DNA of 64,000 bases from Kytococcus sedentarius DSM 20547 (GTDB lineage Bacteria > Actinomycetota > Actinomycetes > Actinomycetales > Dermatophilaceae): NCBI RefSeq assembly GCF_000023925.1, contig NC_013169.1:2542001-2606000 (forward strand), given 5' to 3'. Every line of letters begins with the position of its first letter. Position 1 is the stretch's first letter. Shown in pieces: positions 20,127 through 30,710 of the stretch. Made by a program: the position numbers and the translations under genes. Below the pieces are notes generated by a model. It searched no databases. It was not told the origin of the DNA and saw only the letters and a list, made by a program, of their open reading frames with translations.

Positions 20127-21737
20127 TCAGGCGCTGGGGTTGCACTCGCACTTCTGCAGCGCCGCCACCACGGCGTCGTGGGCCTTGCGGGCGATCATCG
20201 GCTGCGTCGCGCGCTCGAAGTCGTCGCTGCTGATCACGAAGGTGAGCAGGCGCCCGTCCTGGGTGACGGTGGTGCCCGCCATGCCGCTGGCCATCGGAAG
20301 GGTGCCGGTCTTGCCGCGCACGAACCCGCGGGCCTCCTCGCGGCCGTCGCCGTAGAAGCGCGGCTGCAGCGTGCCGTAGAGACCGGCCATGGACAGGTTC
20401 GCCAGGATGCGGTGGTACTCGGGGTCCTCACCGGAGGCGCCCTGCTGCAGTATCTCGCCCAGCACCTGTGCCGGGATCTCGTTCTTGCTCGTCAGCCCGG
20501 CGGCGTCGAACTGCTTGTGCCCGGCGTTGTCGATGCCGCGGGCCTTGGTCTGCTCCACCACCCACTGGCCGACGTCCGACGGGGCCGAGTTCTTCACCTC
20601 GATGCCCCCCGTGCCCAGCGCCGCCTGGCGGGTGATGGTCTCCACCCGGGCGTTGTCGCTGACCTGGAGGGCGTGGATGAGCTGGTCGCGCACCGGGGCG
20701 GACCGCACGACCCCGAGCTGCTCGCCCTCGGACTTCCCCTTGGTGCGCGGGACGGACTTCTGCACCGGCACACCCTCCTCGTGGAGCAGGCCCGCGAAGG
20801 TGCCGGCGGCGCTGATGGCCGGGTCCACCGGGGTCGGGTGCAGGTGGCGGGCGCGGTCGTCGAAGAGCTGCAGCATGGTGACCTTGCCGGTCCATCCCTC
20901 GTTCAGCGCCACCTGGGACCAGTCGTCGGAGTACATCGGCCCGGCCTGCGAGTCGTCCAAGGCCACCCGGAACTCCTCCGGCAGGTCCTCACCGGCCTCC
21001 CGCTTGGCCTCGATGGCGGCCGCCACCTGCTTGGCGAGGTCCTTCAAGCCGGCGCGGCCGGACACGGACAGCGGGTCACCCATGCCGCGCGACAGCATCG
21101 TGTCGCCGCCGGCGACGACGACGATGTTGTTGCCCTCGTCCAGCAGCACCTTCGTCTCCAGGCGCTGGTTGAGGTCCCAGCCGGACTGCACGACGGCAGC
21201 GGTGGACACCAGCTTGGTCATGGAGGCCAGGTGGTTGGGGCGCTCGGCGTTCTGCTGGAGCAGCACCTCGCCGGTGGCCGCGTCGCGGACGTCCAGGGAG
21301 AGGAAGCCGAGGGTCTCGTCCTGCAGGGTGTCGCCGAGGGCCTTCTTCACGGCCTCCTGCGCGGGCGCCTGGTCGGAGTGCTGCAGGTGACCGAGCAGGT
21401 GCTCGCGCTCCGGCAGGTCGTCGGTGATCTGCTGGGCCGCCTCGGCCTCGACGGGACCGTCCACCACCTTGCTGGCGGCCCCGGGCTGCAGGTTGCGGTG
21501 CAGCACCGCCGGCGGCTCCTCGGGCGCGGTCGCGGCCTCGCTGGGACGCGCTCCGGCCACGTCGTCGAGGAGGTCGACCTCGCCCTCGTCACCCTCCCCA
21601 TTCTGCGCGGCCTCGGGGGCGGGGGCGTTGGTGAGCACGCCCGGGACCTTGTCGTAGACGTCGGCCGTGACGTAGGCGCCCAGCAGGGCGACCACCGTCG
21701 TGGAGGCGATGAGGGTGTTGCGAGCGGAGGACTTCAC
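20127..21737 (-). CDS. D-alanyl-D-alanine carboxypeptidase/endopeptidase (PBP4 type)
   Basis: The 536-residue protein has an N-terminal membrane anchor (about residues 7-25), a 120-residue acidic Ala/Glu/Gln-rich spacer, and the penicillin-binding domain of the S13/DacB family. Active-site motifs are SMTK near residue 172, SDN near 358 and KTG near 475. It trims or cleaves peptidoglycan stem peptides outside the membrane. GTG 21737 follows AAAGGTG. It heads the operon running to DUF3180 and is divergent from ppa. Confidence 0.93.
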   Translation of the reverse strand: MKSSARNTLIASTTVVALLGAYVTADVYDKVPGVLTNAPAPEAAQNGEGDEGEVDLLDDVAGARPSEAATAPEEPPAVLHRNLQPGAASKVVDGPVEAEAAQQITDDLPEREHLLGHLQHSDQAPAQEAVKKALGDTLQDETLGFLSLDVRDAATGEVLLQQNAERPNHLASMTKLVSTAAVVQSGWDLNQRLETKVLLDEGNNIVVVAGGDTMLSRGMGDPLSVSGRAGLKDLAKQVAAAIEAKREAGEDLPEEFRVALDDSQAGPMYSDDWSQVALNEGWTGKVTMLQLFDDRARHLHPTPVDPAISAAGTFAGLLHEEGVPVQKSVPRTKGKSEGEQLGVVRSAPVRDQLIHALQVSDNARVETITRQAALGTGGIEVKNSAPSDVGQWVVEQTKARGIDNAGHKQFDAAGLTSKNEIPAQVLGEILQQGASGEDPEYHRILANLSMAGLYGTLQPRFYGDGREEARGFVRGKTGTLPMASGMAGTTVTQDGRLLTFVISSDDFERATQPMIARKAHDAVVAALQKCECNPSA

Positions 21738-21811
21738 CGGGCACCTTTCGGACACGCGCGCGGAATGCGACAGACTGGCCCCCAGCCTAGACGCCCTACG
21801 AAGGAGGCCCC

Positions 21812-22414
21812 ATGGAGTTCGACATGACCGTCGAGATCCCCGCCGGCAACCGCAACAAGTACGAGATCGACCACGAGACCGGCCGGATCCGCCTGGACCG
21901 CCTGCTCTTCACCGCCATGCGCTACCCGGCGGACTACGGCTACATCGAGGACACCCTCGGTGAGGACGGCGACCCGCTGGACGCCCTGGTGCTGCTGGAC
22001 GAGCCGACCTTCCCCGGCTGCATCGTCCGTGTGCGCCCGGTGGGCGTGTTCCACATGGTCGACGACGCCGGTGGCGACGACAAGGTGTTGTGCGTGGCCG
22101 CGGGCGACCCGCGCCGCGACCACATCACCGACTCGACGGACATCTCGCAGTTCACGCTCGACGAGATCCGCCACTTCTTCGAGGTCTACAAGGCCCTGGA
22201 GCCGGGCAAGTACGTCGAGGAGGGCTCGCACTGGGGTGACCGTGCGGCCGCCGAGAAGATCATCACCGAGGCCTGGGACCGCGCCAAGGAGAACGGTGTG
22301 ACCACCGCCCGCTGGCCGCTGCCGGGCCACGAGGCCGACGACACCGCGCGCTCCATCGACCGCTCCGAGGGCAGCGGCGAGGAGGACTCGCAGGCCGACA
22401 AGCCCGAGGCCTGA
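21812..22414 (+). CDS. ppa: inorganic pyrophosphatase
   Basis: The 200-residue cytosolic family I enzyme hydrolyses PPi. The metal-binding signature [14 protein letters not shown] is present, preceded by [14 protein letters not shown] and [14 protein letters not shown]. About 35 acidic residues extend the usual 165-residue core at the C-terminus. GAAGGAGGCCCC precedes the ATG. It is monocistronic and followed by a hairpin terminator. Confidence 0.97.
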   Translation: MEFDMTVEIPAGNRNKYEIDHETGRIRLDRLLFTAMRYPADYGYIEDTLGEDGDPLDALVLLDEPTFPGCIVRVRPVGVFHMVDDAGGDDKVLCVAAGDPRRDHITDSTDISQFTLDEIRHFFEVYKALEPGKYVEEGSHWGDRAAAEKIITEAWDRAKENGVTTARWPLPGHEADDTARSIDRSEGSGEEDSQADKPEA

Positions 22415-22435
22415 GCCGACCAGCTACCCCGGCGC

Positions 22436-22472
22436 GAGGGCGGGTGTGACCGACGCGGTCGCGCCCGCCCTC
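22436..22472 (+). terminator. terminator after ppa
   Basis: Perfect 9-bp arms, GAGGGCGGG at 22436-22444 and its complement at 22464-22472, about 20 bases after the ppa stop. No T run follows. Confidence 0.7.
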
Positions 22473-22564
22473 CGTCGTGGTCGGGCCGGGCGCGCGGGGG
22501 CCGCGACAGCGACAGCGCAGCGAACGCGGACGCGTGGGGCCGAGCGTGCCATGCCCGGGCACGA

Positions 22565-22594
22565 CGAAGGCCCCCACCGGAGTGAGGGCCTTCG
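22565..22594 (-). terminator. terminator after tRNA-Thr
   Basis: Arms CGAAGGCCC (22565-22573) and GGGCCTTCG (22586-22594) form a 9-bp stem seven bases past the encoded CCA end of the tRNA on the minus strand. Confidence 0.7.
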
Positions 22595-22600
22595 AGATGC

Positions 22601-22677
22601 TGGAGCCGCCTATCGGAATCGAACCGATGACCTGCTCATTACGAGTGAGCCGCTCTGGCCGACTGAGCTAAGGCGGC
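22601..22677 (-). tRNA. tRNA-Thr (anticodon CGU)
   Basis: Read on the minus strand, the 77 bases fold as a cloverleaf. The acceptor GCCGCCT pairs with AGGCGGC, the D arm is GCTC/GAGC, and the anticodon arm is GCTCA-CTCGTAA-TGAGC with anticodon CGT, decoding ACG. The T arm is ATCGG-TTCGATT-CCGAT. The CCA end is encoded. A hairpin terminator follows at 22565-22594. Confidence 0.96.
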
Positions 22678-22750
22678 ATGCACCAGCACGTGGTGATGCG
22701 AGCGCCGATCCTACGCCAGGCCAGCGAGCAGCGCCAAATGCCGAGGCGCC

Positions 22751-23086
22751 TCAGGCGGACAGAGCAGGCGCCAGGGTCACCGCGGCAAAGGGGGTGATGT
22801 CCACCTCCACCAGCCCGTGGGTCACGTAGGGGTCGTCCGCCAGATGGGCCTCTAGCTCGTCCCGCGCGCCGCGGGCGATGATGACACCGCCCGTGCGCGG
22901 GTCCTGCGGCCCGGCAGCCACGATGAGACCCCGCTGCACCGCGACCCGCAGGTGGGCGCGGTGGTCGTCGCGCACCGCATCCACCTCCTCCAGGGCAGCG
23001 GTGTAGGTCAGGCGCACCACGAAGAAGGTGGGTGCGGCGCCCGGCGCGGGGGCCGGCGTGGTCGAGGAGGTGGGCTGGTCCGTCAT
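22751..23086 (-). CDS. YCII-family protein
   Basis: The 111-residue protein matches the YCII fold. It has the F-F-V-V-R-L-T-Y core strand, an internal H (DDHRAHL) in the position of the conserved His, and GGVIIARGARDELEAHLADDPYVTHGLVEVDITPF-type spacing of the small ferredoxin-like domain. Family members include muconolactone isomerase-like enzymes and uncharacterised proteins; no reaction can be assigned. The first 25 residues are Thr/Pro/Ala-rich. ATG 23086 has AAGGAG upstream. Confidence 0.82.
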   Translation of the reverse strand: MTDQPTSSTTPAPAPGAAPTFFVVRLTYTAALEEVDAVRDDHRAHLRVAVQRGLIVAAGPQDPRTGGVIIARGARDELEAHLADDPYVTHGLVEVDITPFAAVTLAPALSA

Positions 23087-23156
23087 CGGTGGTTCTCCTT
23101 CACGGGTGTCGCCACGCGGGAGGCCCCGCGGACGGTGTGAGTCACAGCGGGGGTGA

Positions 23157-24704
23157 TCAGTCGCAGCGGGCCGCATCGTCCTCGGGCACGGCACCGGTCA
23201 GCAGGTAGTCGTCCACGGCGGAGTCGATGCACGCGTTACCGCGCCGGTAGGCCGTGTGGCCGTCCCCATCGAGGGTCAACAGGTGCCCGTTCTCCAACGA
23301 CTCGGCGGCCGCCTCCGCCCACTCCAGCGGCGTGGCCGGGTCGCGGGTCGTGCCGATCACCAGGATGGGCTCGCTCCCGGCCGCCACCGCCTCGAACGGC
23401 TCGGCGGGCTCCACCGGCCAGTCCTCACAGAGCGACACCTCGCCCAGCAGGAACTCGCCCCACAGCGGTGCCTCCTGCTCGAAGGCCGCCCGGATCTCCT
23501 CGTCGGACCTGCCCTGGGAGTCCCCCACCCGGTCGTTGCAGGTGTAGGCGTTGAACGCCTCCATCAGGTTGCTCGCGTACTGCCCACCGGCCGTGCGGTC
23601 GGCATAGGAGTTGGCGAGCGCCATCAGGCCCCGACCCTGCCCGTCCTGCGCCAGACCGAGGGCCTGGGTGAGCGCCGGCCAGCTGTCCTCGCTGTACATC
23701 GCGGCCGCCAGCCCATAGGTGGCCCACCCCACGGTGAGCCGGTCCACGTGCGGGTCTTCCCCGAGCGGCAGCGGGTCCTCGTCGATGCGGGCCACCAGCT
23801 CCCGCAGCCCGTCGGCCGCGGCCTCGGGCGAGTCGCCCAGCGGGCAGTCGCCCTCGTCCACGCACCACTGCAGGTAGGCGTTCGTGGCGCGCTCGAAGCC
23901 CCGCGCCTGGCCCAGGCCGATGTCCAGGGAGTCGAGGTCGGTGGGCAGCACGCCATCGAGGACGAAGGCACCCACCCGCTCGGGGAAGCGCTCGGCGTAG
24001 GTGGCGCCCAGCTGCGTGCCGTAGCTGAGCCCGAGGTAGTTCAGCCGCGGGTCGTCCAGCGCACCGCGCAGGATGTCCATGTCCGCCGCGGAGGCCTCGG
24101 TGGTGATGTGCTCCAGCCGGTCGCCCAGCTCGCGCTCGCACCCGGCCACGAAGTCCTCGGTGGTCCGCGCCACCGCATCACGCTCGGACGGGTCGTCGGG
24201 GGTGGTGTCCAGGCCCAGGAAGGCGTCGAGCGTGCGGTCGTCCACGCAGTCCACCGGCTCGGAGGCGGCCACCCCGCGGGGGTCGAAGCCCACCACGTCG
24301 TAGAACTTGCGGACGTCCTTGCCGACGATGGCGTCCGCAGCCTGGGCGTAGGCGATACCGCTGGACCCGGGCCCACCGGGGTTCACCACCAGCGACCCGA
24401 TGCGGTTGCCCTGGTCCTTCGCCGGCACCCGCAACAGCGCGAGCTCCATCGTCTCGCCGGCGGGCTCGTCGTGGTCCACCGGCACGGTCAGCGTGGCGCA
24501 CTGGCCCCCGTCGCAGTCGCCCCAGTCCAGCTGCTGCTCGTGGAAGTGCGCCAACCCCTCGGCGGGTGCCGGCAGCGACTCCTCGGCCGGCGGCTCGCGC
24601 AGGTCGCTGGGGACGGACCCCGGCAACCCGTCGGTGCACCCGGCCACCCCCACCACGGCCGTCAGCGCCGCGGCCAGCCAGGCCCCCGCGGTCCGCTTCG
24701 TCAT
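23157..24704 (-). CDS. exported alpha/beta-hydrolase lipoprotein (tripeptidyl aminopeptidase-like)
   Basis: The 515-residue protein has a lipoprotein signal peptide ending in VVGVAGC at about residue 23. The alpha/beta-hydrolase fold follows, with oxyanion region NPGGPGSSG, nucleophile elbow GLSYGTQ near residue 226, and a TAP-like C-terminal domain with DPATPLEW (Asp) and DGDGHTAYRRG (His). The family comprises secreted tri/tetrapeptidyl aminopeptidases of actinomycetes. Its ATG overlaps the stop of holB by ATGA, an odd pairing of replication and export genes. GGGAGGGACGACG precedes the start. Confidence 0.9.
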   Translation of the reverse strand: MTKRTAGAWLAAALTAVVGVAGCTDGLPGSVPSDLREPPAEESLPAPAEGLAHFHEQQLDWGDCDGGQCATLTVPVDHDEPAGETMELALLRVPAKDQGNRIGSLVVNPGGPGSSGIAYAQAADAIVGKDVRKFYDVVGFDPRGVAASEPVDCVDDRTLDAFLGLDTTPDDPSERDAVARTTEDFVAGCERELGDRLEHITTEASAADMDILRGALDDPRLNYLGLSYGTQLGATYAERFPERVGAFVLDGVLPTDLDSLDIGLGQARGFERATNAYLQWCVDEGDCPLGDSPEAAADGLRELVARIDEDPLPLGEDPHVDRLTVGWATYGLAAAMYSEDSWPALTQALGLAQDGQGRGLMALANSYADRTAGGQYASNLMEAFNAYTCNDRVGDSQGRSDEEIRAAFEQEAPLWGEFLLGEVSLCEDWPVEPAEPFEAVAAGSEPILVIGTTRDPATPLEWAEAAAESLENGHLLTLDGDGHTAYRRGNACIDSAVDDYLLTGAVPEDDAARCD

Positions 24705-25885
24705 CGTCGTCCCTCCCGGGCGCCTGCGCGCCCTGCGTCGCTCTGCAGACCGCCCAGCGAGACCAGCATGGCCTCCAGGGCGAGCAGGGGCATGACATTC
24801 TCCGCGATGCGGGTACGCGCGCGGTCGATCTCCTCCAGGCAGCACAGCAGGTTGTCAGCGGAGGTGGTGCGTGCCAGCTGCTCCAGCTCGGCGACGTTCT
24901 GCGGGTTCACGAGCTCGATCTGCCCCGCGCCCACCGCCAGCAGCAGCGCGTCGCGGTAGACCGAGGCGAGGTCCACGAGGGTGCGGTCGATGACGTCACG
25001 CACCCGCCGCGTCGCGCGCGCCTTCTGCTCCTTGGCCAGCTGGTTGAGCTGGGAGCGGATCGCCGGGGGCTGCGTGCGCGCCGCCGGGTCCGCCCCGTTC
25101 AGGCGCAGCAGCTCCTCGCGCTCGGCGACGTCCTTCTGCTCGGCCTCCGCCTTCGCCTCGGAGGTCGCCACCTCGTGCAGCGTGGCGGCCTGGCGCAGGG
25201 CCGACCCCAGACCGGTGAGCTCGGCGGGGATGCGGGTCACGCGGTGACGCCGGGCCCGGGCGGCCTCGTCGCGTGCGAGCCACTTGGCCACCCCGATGTG
25301 GGACTGCGCCGCCCGCGCCGCGTAGGCCGCCATCGCCGCGTCGACCCCCTGCGACTCGAGCAGCTCGGCGACCGCCTGCACCGGCGGCGTGCGCAGGGAC
25401 AGGTGCCGCGAGCGCGAGCGGATGGTGACGATCACGTCCTGCGGGGAGGGCGCACACAGCATCCAGATGGTGCGCGGGCTGGGCTCCTCCAGCGCCTTCA
25501 GCAACGCGTCGGCGGCCTGCTCGGTGAGGCGGTCGGCGTCCTCGATGACGATGATGCGCCACGCCCCCACCGACGGGTGGTGGGCGGCCGCCATGGCCAG
25601 GTCCCGGGCGTTGCGCACGGAGATCGAGAGGCCCTCGGTGTTCACGACCTCCACGTCGGCGTGGGTACCGTCCAGCGCGCTGCGGCACTCCCGGCAGGAG
25701 CCGCACCCACCATCGGGACAGAGCAGCGCCGCGGCGAAGGCGCGGGCGGCCGTGGAGCGGCCCGACCCGGGCGGCCCGGTGAAGAGGTAGGCGTGCGTCA
25801 GCCGGCGCGGGTCGGCCACGGCCTGGGCCAGCCCCTCGGCCAGCTCCTCCTGCCCCACCAGGGCACTCCAGACGCCGTCACGCAC
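24701..25885 (-). CDS. holB: DNA polymerase III subunit delta'
   Basis: The 394-residue clamp-loader subunit has an intact P-loop GPPGSGRST, the four-Cys zinc module CPDGGCGSCREC, and the sensor/SRC region ADRLTEQAADALLKALEEPSPRTIW. It helps load the sliding clamp at replication forks. GTG 25885 overlaps the end of tmk by eight bases, and GGAGGGGGT lies upstream. The tmk-holB order is conserved in many bacteria. An Ala/Glu/Lys-rich C-terminal half is typical of actinobacterial versions. Confidence 0.93.
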   Translation of the reverse strand: MRDGVWSALVGQEELAEGLAQAVADPRRLTHAYLFTGPPGSGRSTAARAFAAALLCPDGGCGSCRECRSALDGTHADVEVVNTEGLSISVRNARDLAMAAAHHPSVGAWRIIVIEDADRLTEQAADALLKALEEPSPRTIWMLCAPSPQDVIVTIRSRSRHLSLRTPPVQAVAELLESQGVDAAMAAYAARAAQSHIGVAKWLARDEAARARRHRVTRIPAELTGLGSALRQAATLHEVATSEAKAEAEQKDVAEREELLRLNGADPAARTQPPAIRSQLNQLAKEQKARATRRVRDVIDRTLVDLASVYRDALLLAVGAGQIELVNPQNVAELEQLARTTSADNLLCCLEEIDRARTRIAENVMPLLALEAMLVSLGGLQSDAGRAGAREGRR

Positions 25886-26519
25886 GGAGTACCCCCTCCA
25901 GCAGCCCGTCGACGGCCCGGGCGACCTCGGCGCCCAGCTCCTGCGGCGGCCGGGAGGCATCGAGCACCAGGTAGCGCTGCGGCGCCGCGGCCGCGAGGTC
26001 CAGGAAGTGCTGCCGCACCCGCTCGTGGAAGGCCGTCGGCTCCGCCTCCAGCCGGTCGTGCTCCGCCCCGCGGCGGCTCCGCCCGGTGGCCGGGTCCACG
26101 TCGAGCAGGACGGTCAGGTCCGGCACCAGGCCCTCGGTGGCCCAGCGGGAGATGGAGGCGACCTCCACCGCATCGAGGTCCCGGCCGGCGCCCTGGTAGG
26201 CAATCGAGGAGTCGACGTAGCGGTCGCCCACCACCACCGCGCCACGGTCCAGCGCCGGACGCACCAGGGACTCGACGTGGTGGGCCCGGTCGGCGGCGAA
26301 GAGCAGGGCCTCGGCACGCGGAGCCACGTGGTCACCGTGCAGCAGCAGCTCGCGGATGCGGCGGCCGAGGTCGGTCCCGCCCGGTTCCCGGGTCACCACC
26401 ACCTCCCGCCCGGCGTGCTGGCCCGCAAGGTGCTCCACGAGCAGCCTGATCTGCGTGGACTTGCCGGCCCCGTCACCCCCCTCCAGGGCGACGAAGAGAC
26501 CGTGCCCGGCTACCGTCAC
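25878..26519 (-). CDS. tmk: thymidylate kinase
   Basis: The 213-residue kinase phosphorylates dTMP. It has the P-loop EGGDGAGKST, the VTREPGGTDLGRRIREL segment, the DRYVDSSIAYQG motif and the RSRRGAEHDRLE lid. GTG 26519 overlaps the stop of the MarR gene by GTGA, so it is translated as part of a MarR-tmk-holB-lipoprotein operon. Confidence 0.96.
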   Translation of the reverse strand: MTVAGHGLFVALEGGDGAGKSTQIRLLVEHLAGQHAGREVVVTREPGGTDLGRRIRELLLHGDHVAPRAEALLFAADRAHHVESLVRPALDRGAVVVGDRYVDSSIAYQGAGRDLDAVEVASISRWATEGLVPDLTVLLDVDPATGRSRRGAEHDRLEAEPTAFHERVRQHFLDLAAAAPQRYLVLDASRPPQELGAEVARAVDGLLEGVLRA

Positions 26520-27031
26520 GACGGACCGGCCCCCGTCACCGGCCGCCCCAGGTCGTCGCCGGGGCGCAGGCGCTCCATCATGCGGGCGGTGAGCCGGTCC
26601 AGGGCCATCAGCTCCTCGGGCGCCATGCCGTCGAAGAAGACCGCCCGCACGTCGCGCACGTGCCCCGGCGCGGCCGCCTCCAGCGCAGCGCGCCCGGCCT
26701 CCGTGAGGCGGATGTCGGCCCCCCGGGCGTCGTCCGAGGCCGTGGCCCGCGCCACCAGGCCCCGCTTCTCCATGCGGCTCACGTGGTGGCTGAGGCGGCT
26801 GCGCTCCCAGCCCACCCGCCGCGCGAGCTCCGAGACGCGCAGGCAGTCGCACTCCGCATCGGAGAGCATCACCATGACCTCGTAGTCCGAGATGGAGAGG
26901 TCCGCGTCCTCCTGGAGGGAGCGATTCAGGTACGCCTGCAGGTCGGTGCGCAGGGTGACCCAGCGCCGCCACACCACCTGCTCGGTGTCACTGAGCCACT
27001 GGCCGTCCCCCGTCGATCCCTCGTTGTGCAT
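26516..27031 (-). CDS. MarR-family transcriptional regulator
   Basis: The 171-residue protein has the winged helix of MarR proteins (LRVSELARRVGWERSRLSHH and a D-D-A-R-G wing), flanked by dimerisation helices. MarR proteins usually repress their own operon and respond to small phenolic or oxidative ligands. It is first in the operon with tmk and holB, an unusual partner. The ribosome site before ATG 27031 is weak. Confidence 0.9.
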   Translation of the reverse strand: MHNEGSTGDGQWLSDTEQVVWRRWVTLRTDLQAYLNRSLQEDADLSISDYEVMVMLSDAECDCLRVSELARRVGWERSRLSHHVSRMEKRGLVARATASDDARGADIRLTEAGRAALEAAAPGHVRDVRAVFFDGMAPEELMALDRLTARMMERLRPGDDLGRPVTGAGPS

Positions 27032-27189
27032 GGGGGCGACTCTATCCGGGCCCGCGGACAGCCCCCTGGCCGCTGTGGACCGCGTGGCCCGCGCCCACAT
27101 CCGCCTGTGGACGGGCAGCGGGAACAGGTCCTGGGTGGCTAGCGTGAGGGACATCACCCGGACGACCGACCGCGACACCAGGAGGAACC

Positions 27190-27909
27190 ATGGCGCTTCA
27201 CGGCAAGCTGTTCGACCAGTACGAGGAAATCACCGGCAACGACCAGTTCATGCTGCAGAACAAGAAGTTGCTGAAGATCCAGATGCAGTACGGCCCCGTC
27301 TGGGCGCGCTCCGGCTCGATGGTGGCCTACCAGGGCGACATCCGCTTCAAGAACAAGGGCTCCGGCGGCATCGGCAAGATGTTCAAGTCCGCGGTCACCG
27401 GCGAGGGCGTCGACATGATGGAGGCCGAGGGCAGCGGTGAGCTGTTCGTGGCCGACAAGGCCGCTGACATCCAGGTGCTCTACATGGAGAACGACGAGCT
27501 GAGCATCAACGGCCAGAACGTCCTGGCCTTCTCCCACTCCATCGACTGGGACATCCACCGCATCCAGGCCCGCGGCGCGGCCATGACCGGCGGCCTGTAC
27601 AACGTCTCCCTGCGCGGCACCGGCTACGTCGCGGTGACCACCAAGGGCGAGCCGGTGGCCCTGGACGTCTCCGGCGGCAACACCTTCGTGGACCCGCAGG
27701 CCGCCGTCCTGTGGACCGCCGGCACGCGCATGGACGTGCGGGTGGACACCGGCGGCATCGGCTCGCTGGTGCGCGGTGGCACGGGCGAGACCTTCCAGAT
27801 GGCCTTCTCCGGCAACGGCCACGTCGTGGTGCAGCCGGCGGAGAACGTGGCCCACGCCGGGTCCGGCTCCAGCGGCGGTGGCGGCGGCCTGGGCGACCTC
27901 TTCAACTGA
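27190..27909 (+). CDS. AIM24-family protein
   Basis: The 239-residue protein is a beta-rich AIM24/TRAP-like domain from start to about residue 225 (AYQGDIRFKNKG and FADKAADIQVLYMENDELSINGQ-type strands), ending in a Gly/Ser tail. The bacterial members are uncharacterised; the yeast relative supports mitochondrial membrane organisation. A very strong ribosome site, AGGAGGAACC, precedes the ATG. It is monocistronic, divergent from the MarR operon, with a strong terminator after it. Confidence 0.9.
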   Translation: MALHGKLFDQYEEITGNDQFMLQNKKLLKIQMQYGPVWARSGSMVAYQGDIRFKNKGSGGIGKMFKSAVTGEGVDMMEAEGSGELFVADKAADIQVLYMENDELSINGQNVLAFSHSIDWDIHRIQARGAAMTGGLYNVSLRGTGYVAVTTKGEPVALDVSGGNTFVDPQAAVLWTAGTRMDVRVDTGGIGSLVRGGTGETFQMAFSGNGHVVVQPAENVAHAGSGSSGGGGGLGDLFN

Positions 27910-27923
27910 CCCTCCCCACCGGA

Positions 27924-27960
27924 GCAGGGCCCCGGATGGCCCGGCCACCCGGGGCCCTGC
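27924..27960. terminator. bidirectional terminator after the AIM24 gene
   Basis: Perfect 12-bp arms GCAGGGCCCCGG (27924-27935) and CCGGGGCCCTGC (27949-27960) with a 13-base loop. It lies between two convergent genes. Confidence 0.85.
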
Positions 27961-27978
27961 CCCACCCTCCACCGCTTC

Positions 27979-28524
27979 TCAGACCAGACGGGCCCAGACC
28001 TCGTCGTCGAACCAGGTGCCCTCACGGCTCCACACCACCTGGCGCAACACACCCTCGCGGGTGAAGCCGAGGTCCGCCAGCAGCCGCGAGGACGGCCGGG
28101 CGCCGGTGAAGACGCGTGCCTCGATGCGGTGGAGCCCCCACCGCTCGAAGCCTGCCTGCACCACGGCCCCCACGGCCTCTCGGGCCAGCCCCTTCCCTTG
28201 GTGGTCGGGGTGCAAGGCGTAGCCGAGACTCGCGACGTGGGCCGGCGCGCTGGCGCCGTCCACCGCGGCCGCCGGACGCGCACGTAGCATCACGTCACCC
28301 ACGAGGACGCCGTCGGCGTGGATGCCGAGCCGGCCGCCCCCTTCGGCTGGGGAGTCGGTGATCCACTCCCGCGCCTGGTCGAGATCGGTCCACGCCGCGT
28401 GCCCCAGGTAGCGGCAGACCTCCGGCTGCGACCGGTAGGCGAACACCACCTCGGCGTCAGCGGGCGTCAGCGCCTCCACGCGGCAGCGCTCGGTGGTCAG
28501 GATGAGTGGCGCGGGGAGGTCCAT
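27979..28524 (-). CDS. GNAT-family N-acetyltransferase (RimJ/RimL type)
   Basis: The 181-residue protein starts L-I-L-T-T-E-R-C-R-V-E, the RimJ-type first strand. It contains the acetyl-CoA loop HPDHQGKGLAREAV and the C-terminal ARPSSRLLADLGFTREGVLR segment. It probably acetylates an N-terminal or side-chain amine; the substrate is unknown. It stands alone after the AIM24 terminator, 28 bases downstream of the DUF779 gene. Confidence 0.9.
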   Translation of the reverse strand: MDLPAPLILTTERCRVEALTPADAEVVFAYRSQPEVCRYLGHAAWTDLDQAREWITDSPAEGGGRLGIHADGVLVGDVMLRARPAAAVDGASAPAHVASLGYALHPDHQGKGLAREAVGAVVQAGFERWGLHRIEARVFTGARPSSRLLADLGFTREGVLRQVVWSREGTWFDDEVWARLV

Positions 28525-28552
28525 GCGCCGCACGGTAGCCGGGCGACCCGGG

Positions 28553-29113
28553 TCAGCCACGGCGCAGCGGCAACGGGCAGGCCTCTGCCACCTCGGCCAC
28601 GACCACGGGGTCGGTGGGCAACGGCGGCTGCTTGCCCGCATCGACCTGTGAGCCGGTGAGCGCGGGGTGACGCTCCAGGGCCTCCATCTCCTCGGTCTCG
28701 AAGACCCGCGAGCGCGTCAGCAGGCGCTCGCCCTCCGGCGCGTCGAGGCTGAAGCCCGAGCCGCGTCCCGGGACGGCATCGATCACCAACTGCGTGTGCT
28801 GCCAGGCGGCGAACTGCGGCCCGGAGATCCACACCGGGACGGCGTCGGTGCCCTGCGGCGCTGCCATGGGGGCCTGCCCAGCCTCAGCCCCGAGGTCGAG
28901 CACGCCCAGCTGCACGTCGCGCTGCCCCACACGGAACTCCCCGTCGCGATAGCACATCGGCGCCGACCCGTCGCAGCAGCCGCCGGACTGGTGCAGCATC
29001 AGCGCCCCGTGGCGGTCCCGCAGCCGGCGCAGCAGGTCGAGCCCGGCGGGCAGGGCGATCACCCTCGGCGGGACGTGCCCGCCGAGGGTGTCAGGGCGTC
29101 GGGTGTCGACCAC
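28553..29113 (-). CDS. DUF779 protein, aldehyde dehydrogenase partner
   Basis: The 186-residue protein matches DUF779: HGALMLHQSGGCCDGSAPMC, with clustered cysteines, and the VPVWISGPQFAAWQHTQLVIDAVPGRGSGFSLDAPEG-type region summarised here by its W-x10-W spacing. DUF779 genes almost always follow an acetaldehyde/aldehyde dehydrogenase gene, as here, where its GTG begins directly after the dehydrogenase stop. The Cys pairs suggest metal or redox sensing. A C-terminal 40-residue extension is unusual. Confidence 0.88.
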   Translation of the reverse strand: MVDTRRPDTLGGHVPPRVIALPAGLDLLRRLRDRHGALMLHQSGGCCDGSAPMCYRDGEFRVGQRDVQLGVLDLGAEAGQAPMAAPQGTDAVPVWISGPQFAAWQHTQLVIDAVPGRGSGFSLDAPEGERLLTRSRVFETEEMEALERHPALTGSQVDAGKQPPLPTDPVVVAEVAEACPLPLRRG

Positions 29114-30634
<1,521 letters not shown>

Positions 30635-30710
30635 GACGACCTCCTGGTGGATGTGGTGTGCGTCACGTGCAGCCTAGGTGCCAGCCGGGGTTCTGACCAG
30701 AGGGCTCAGG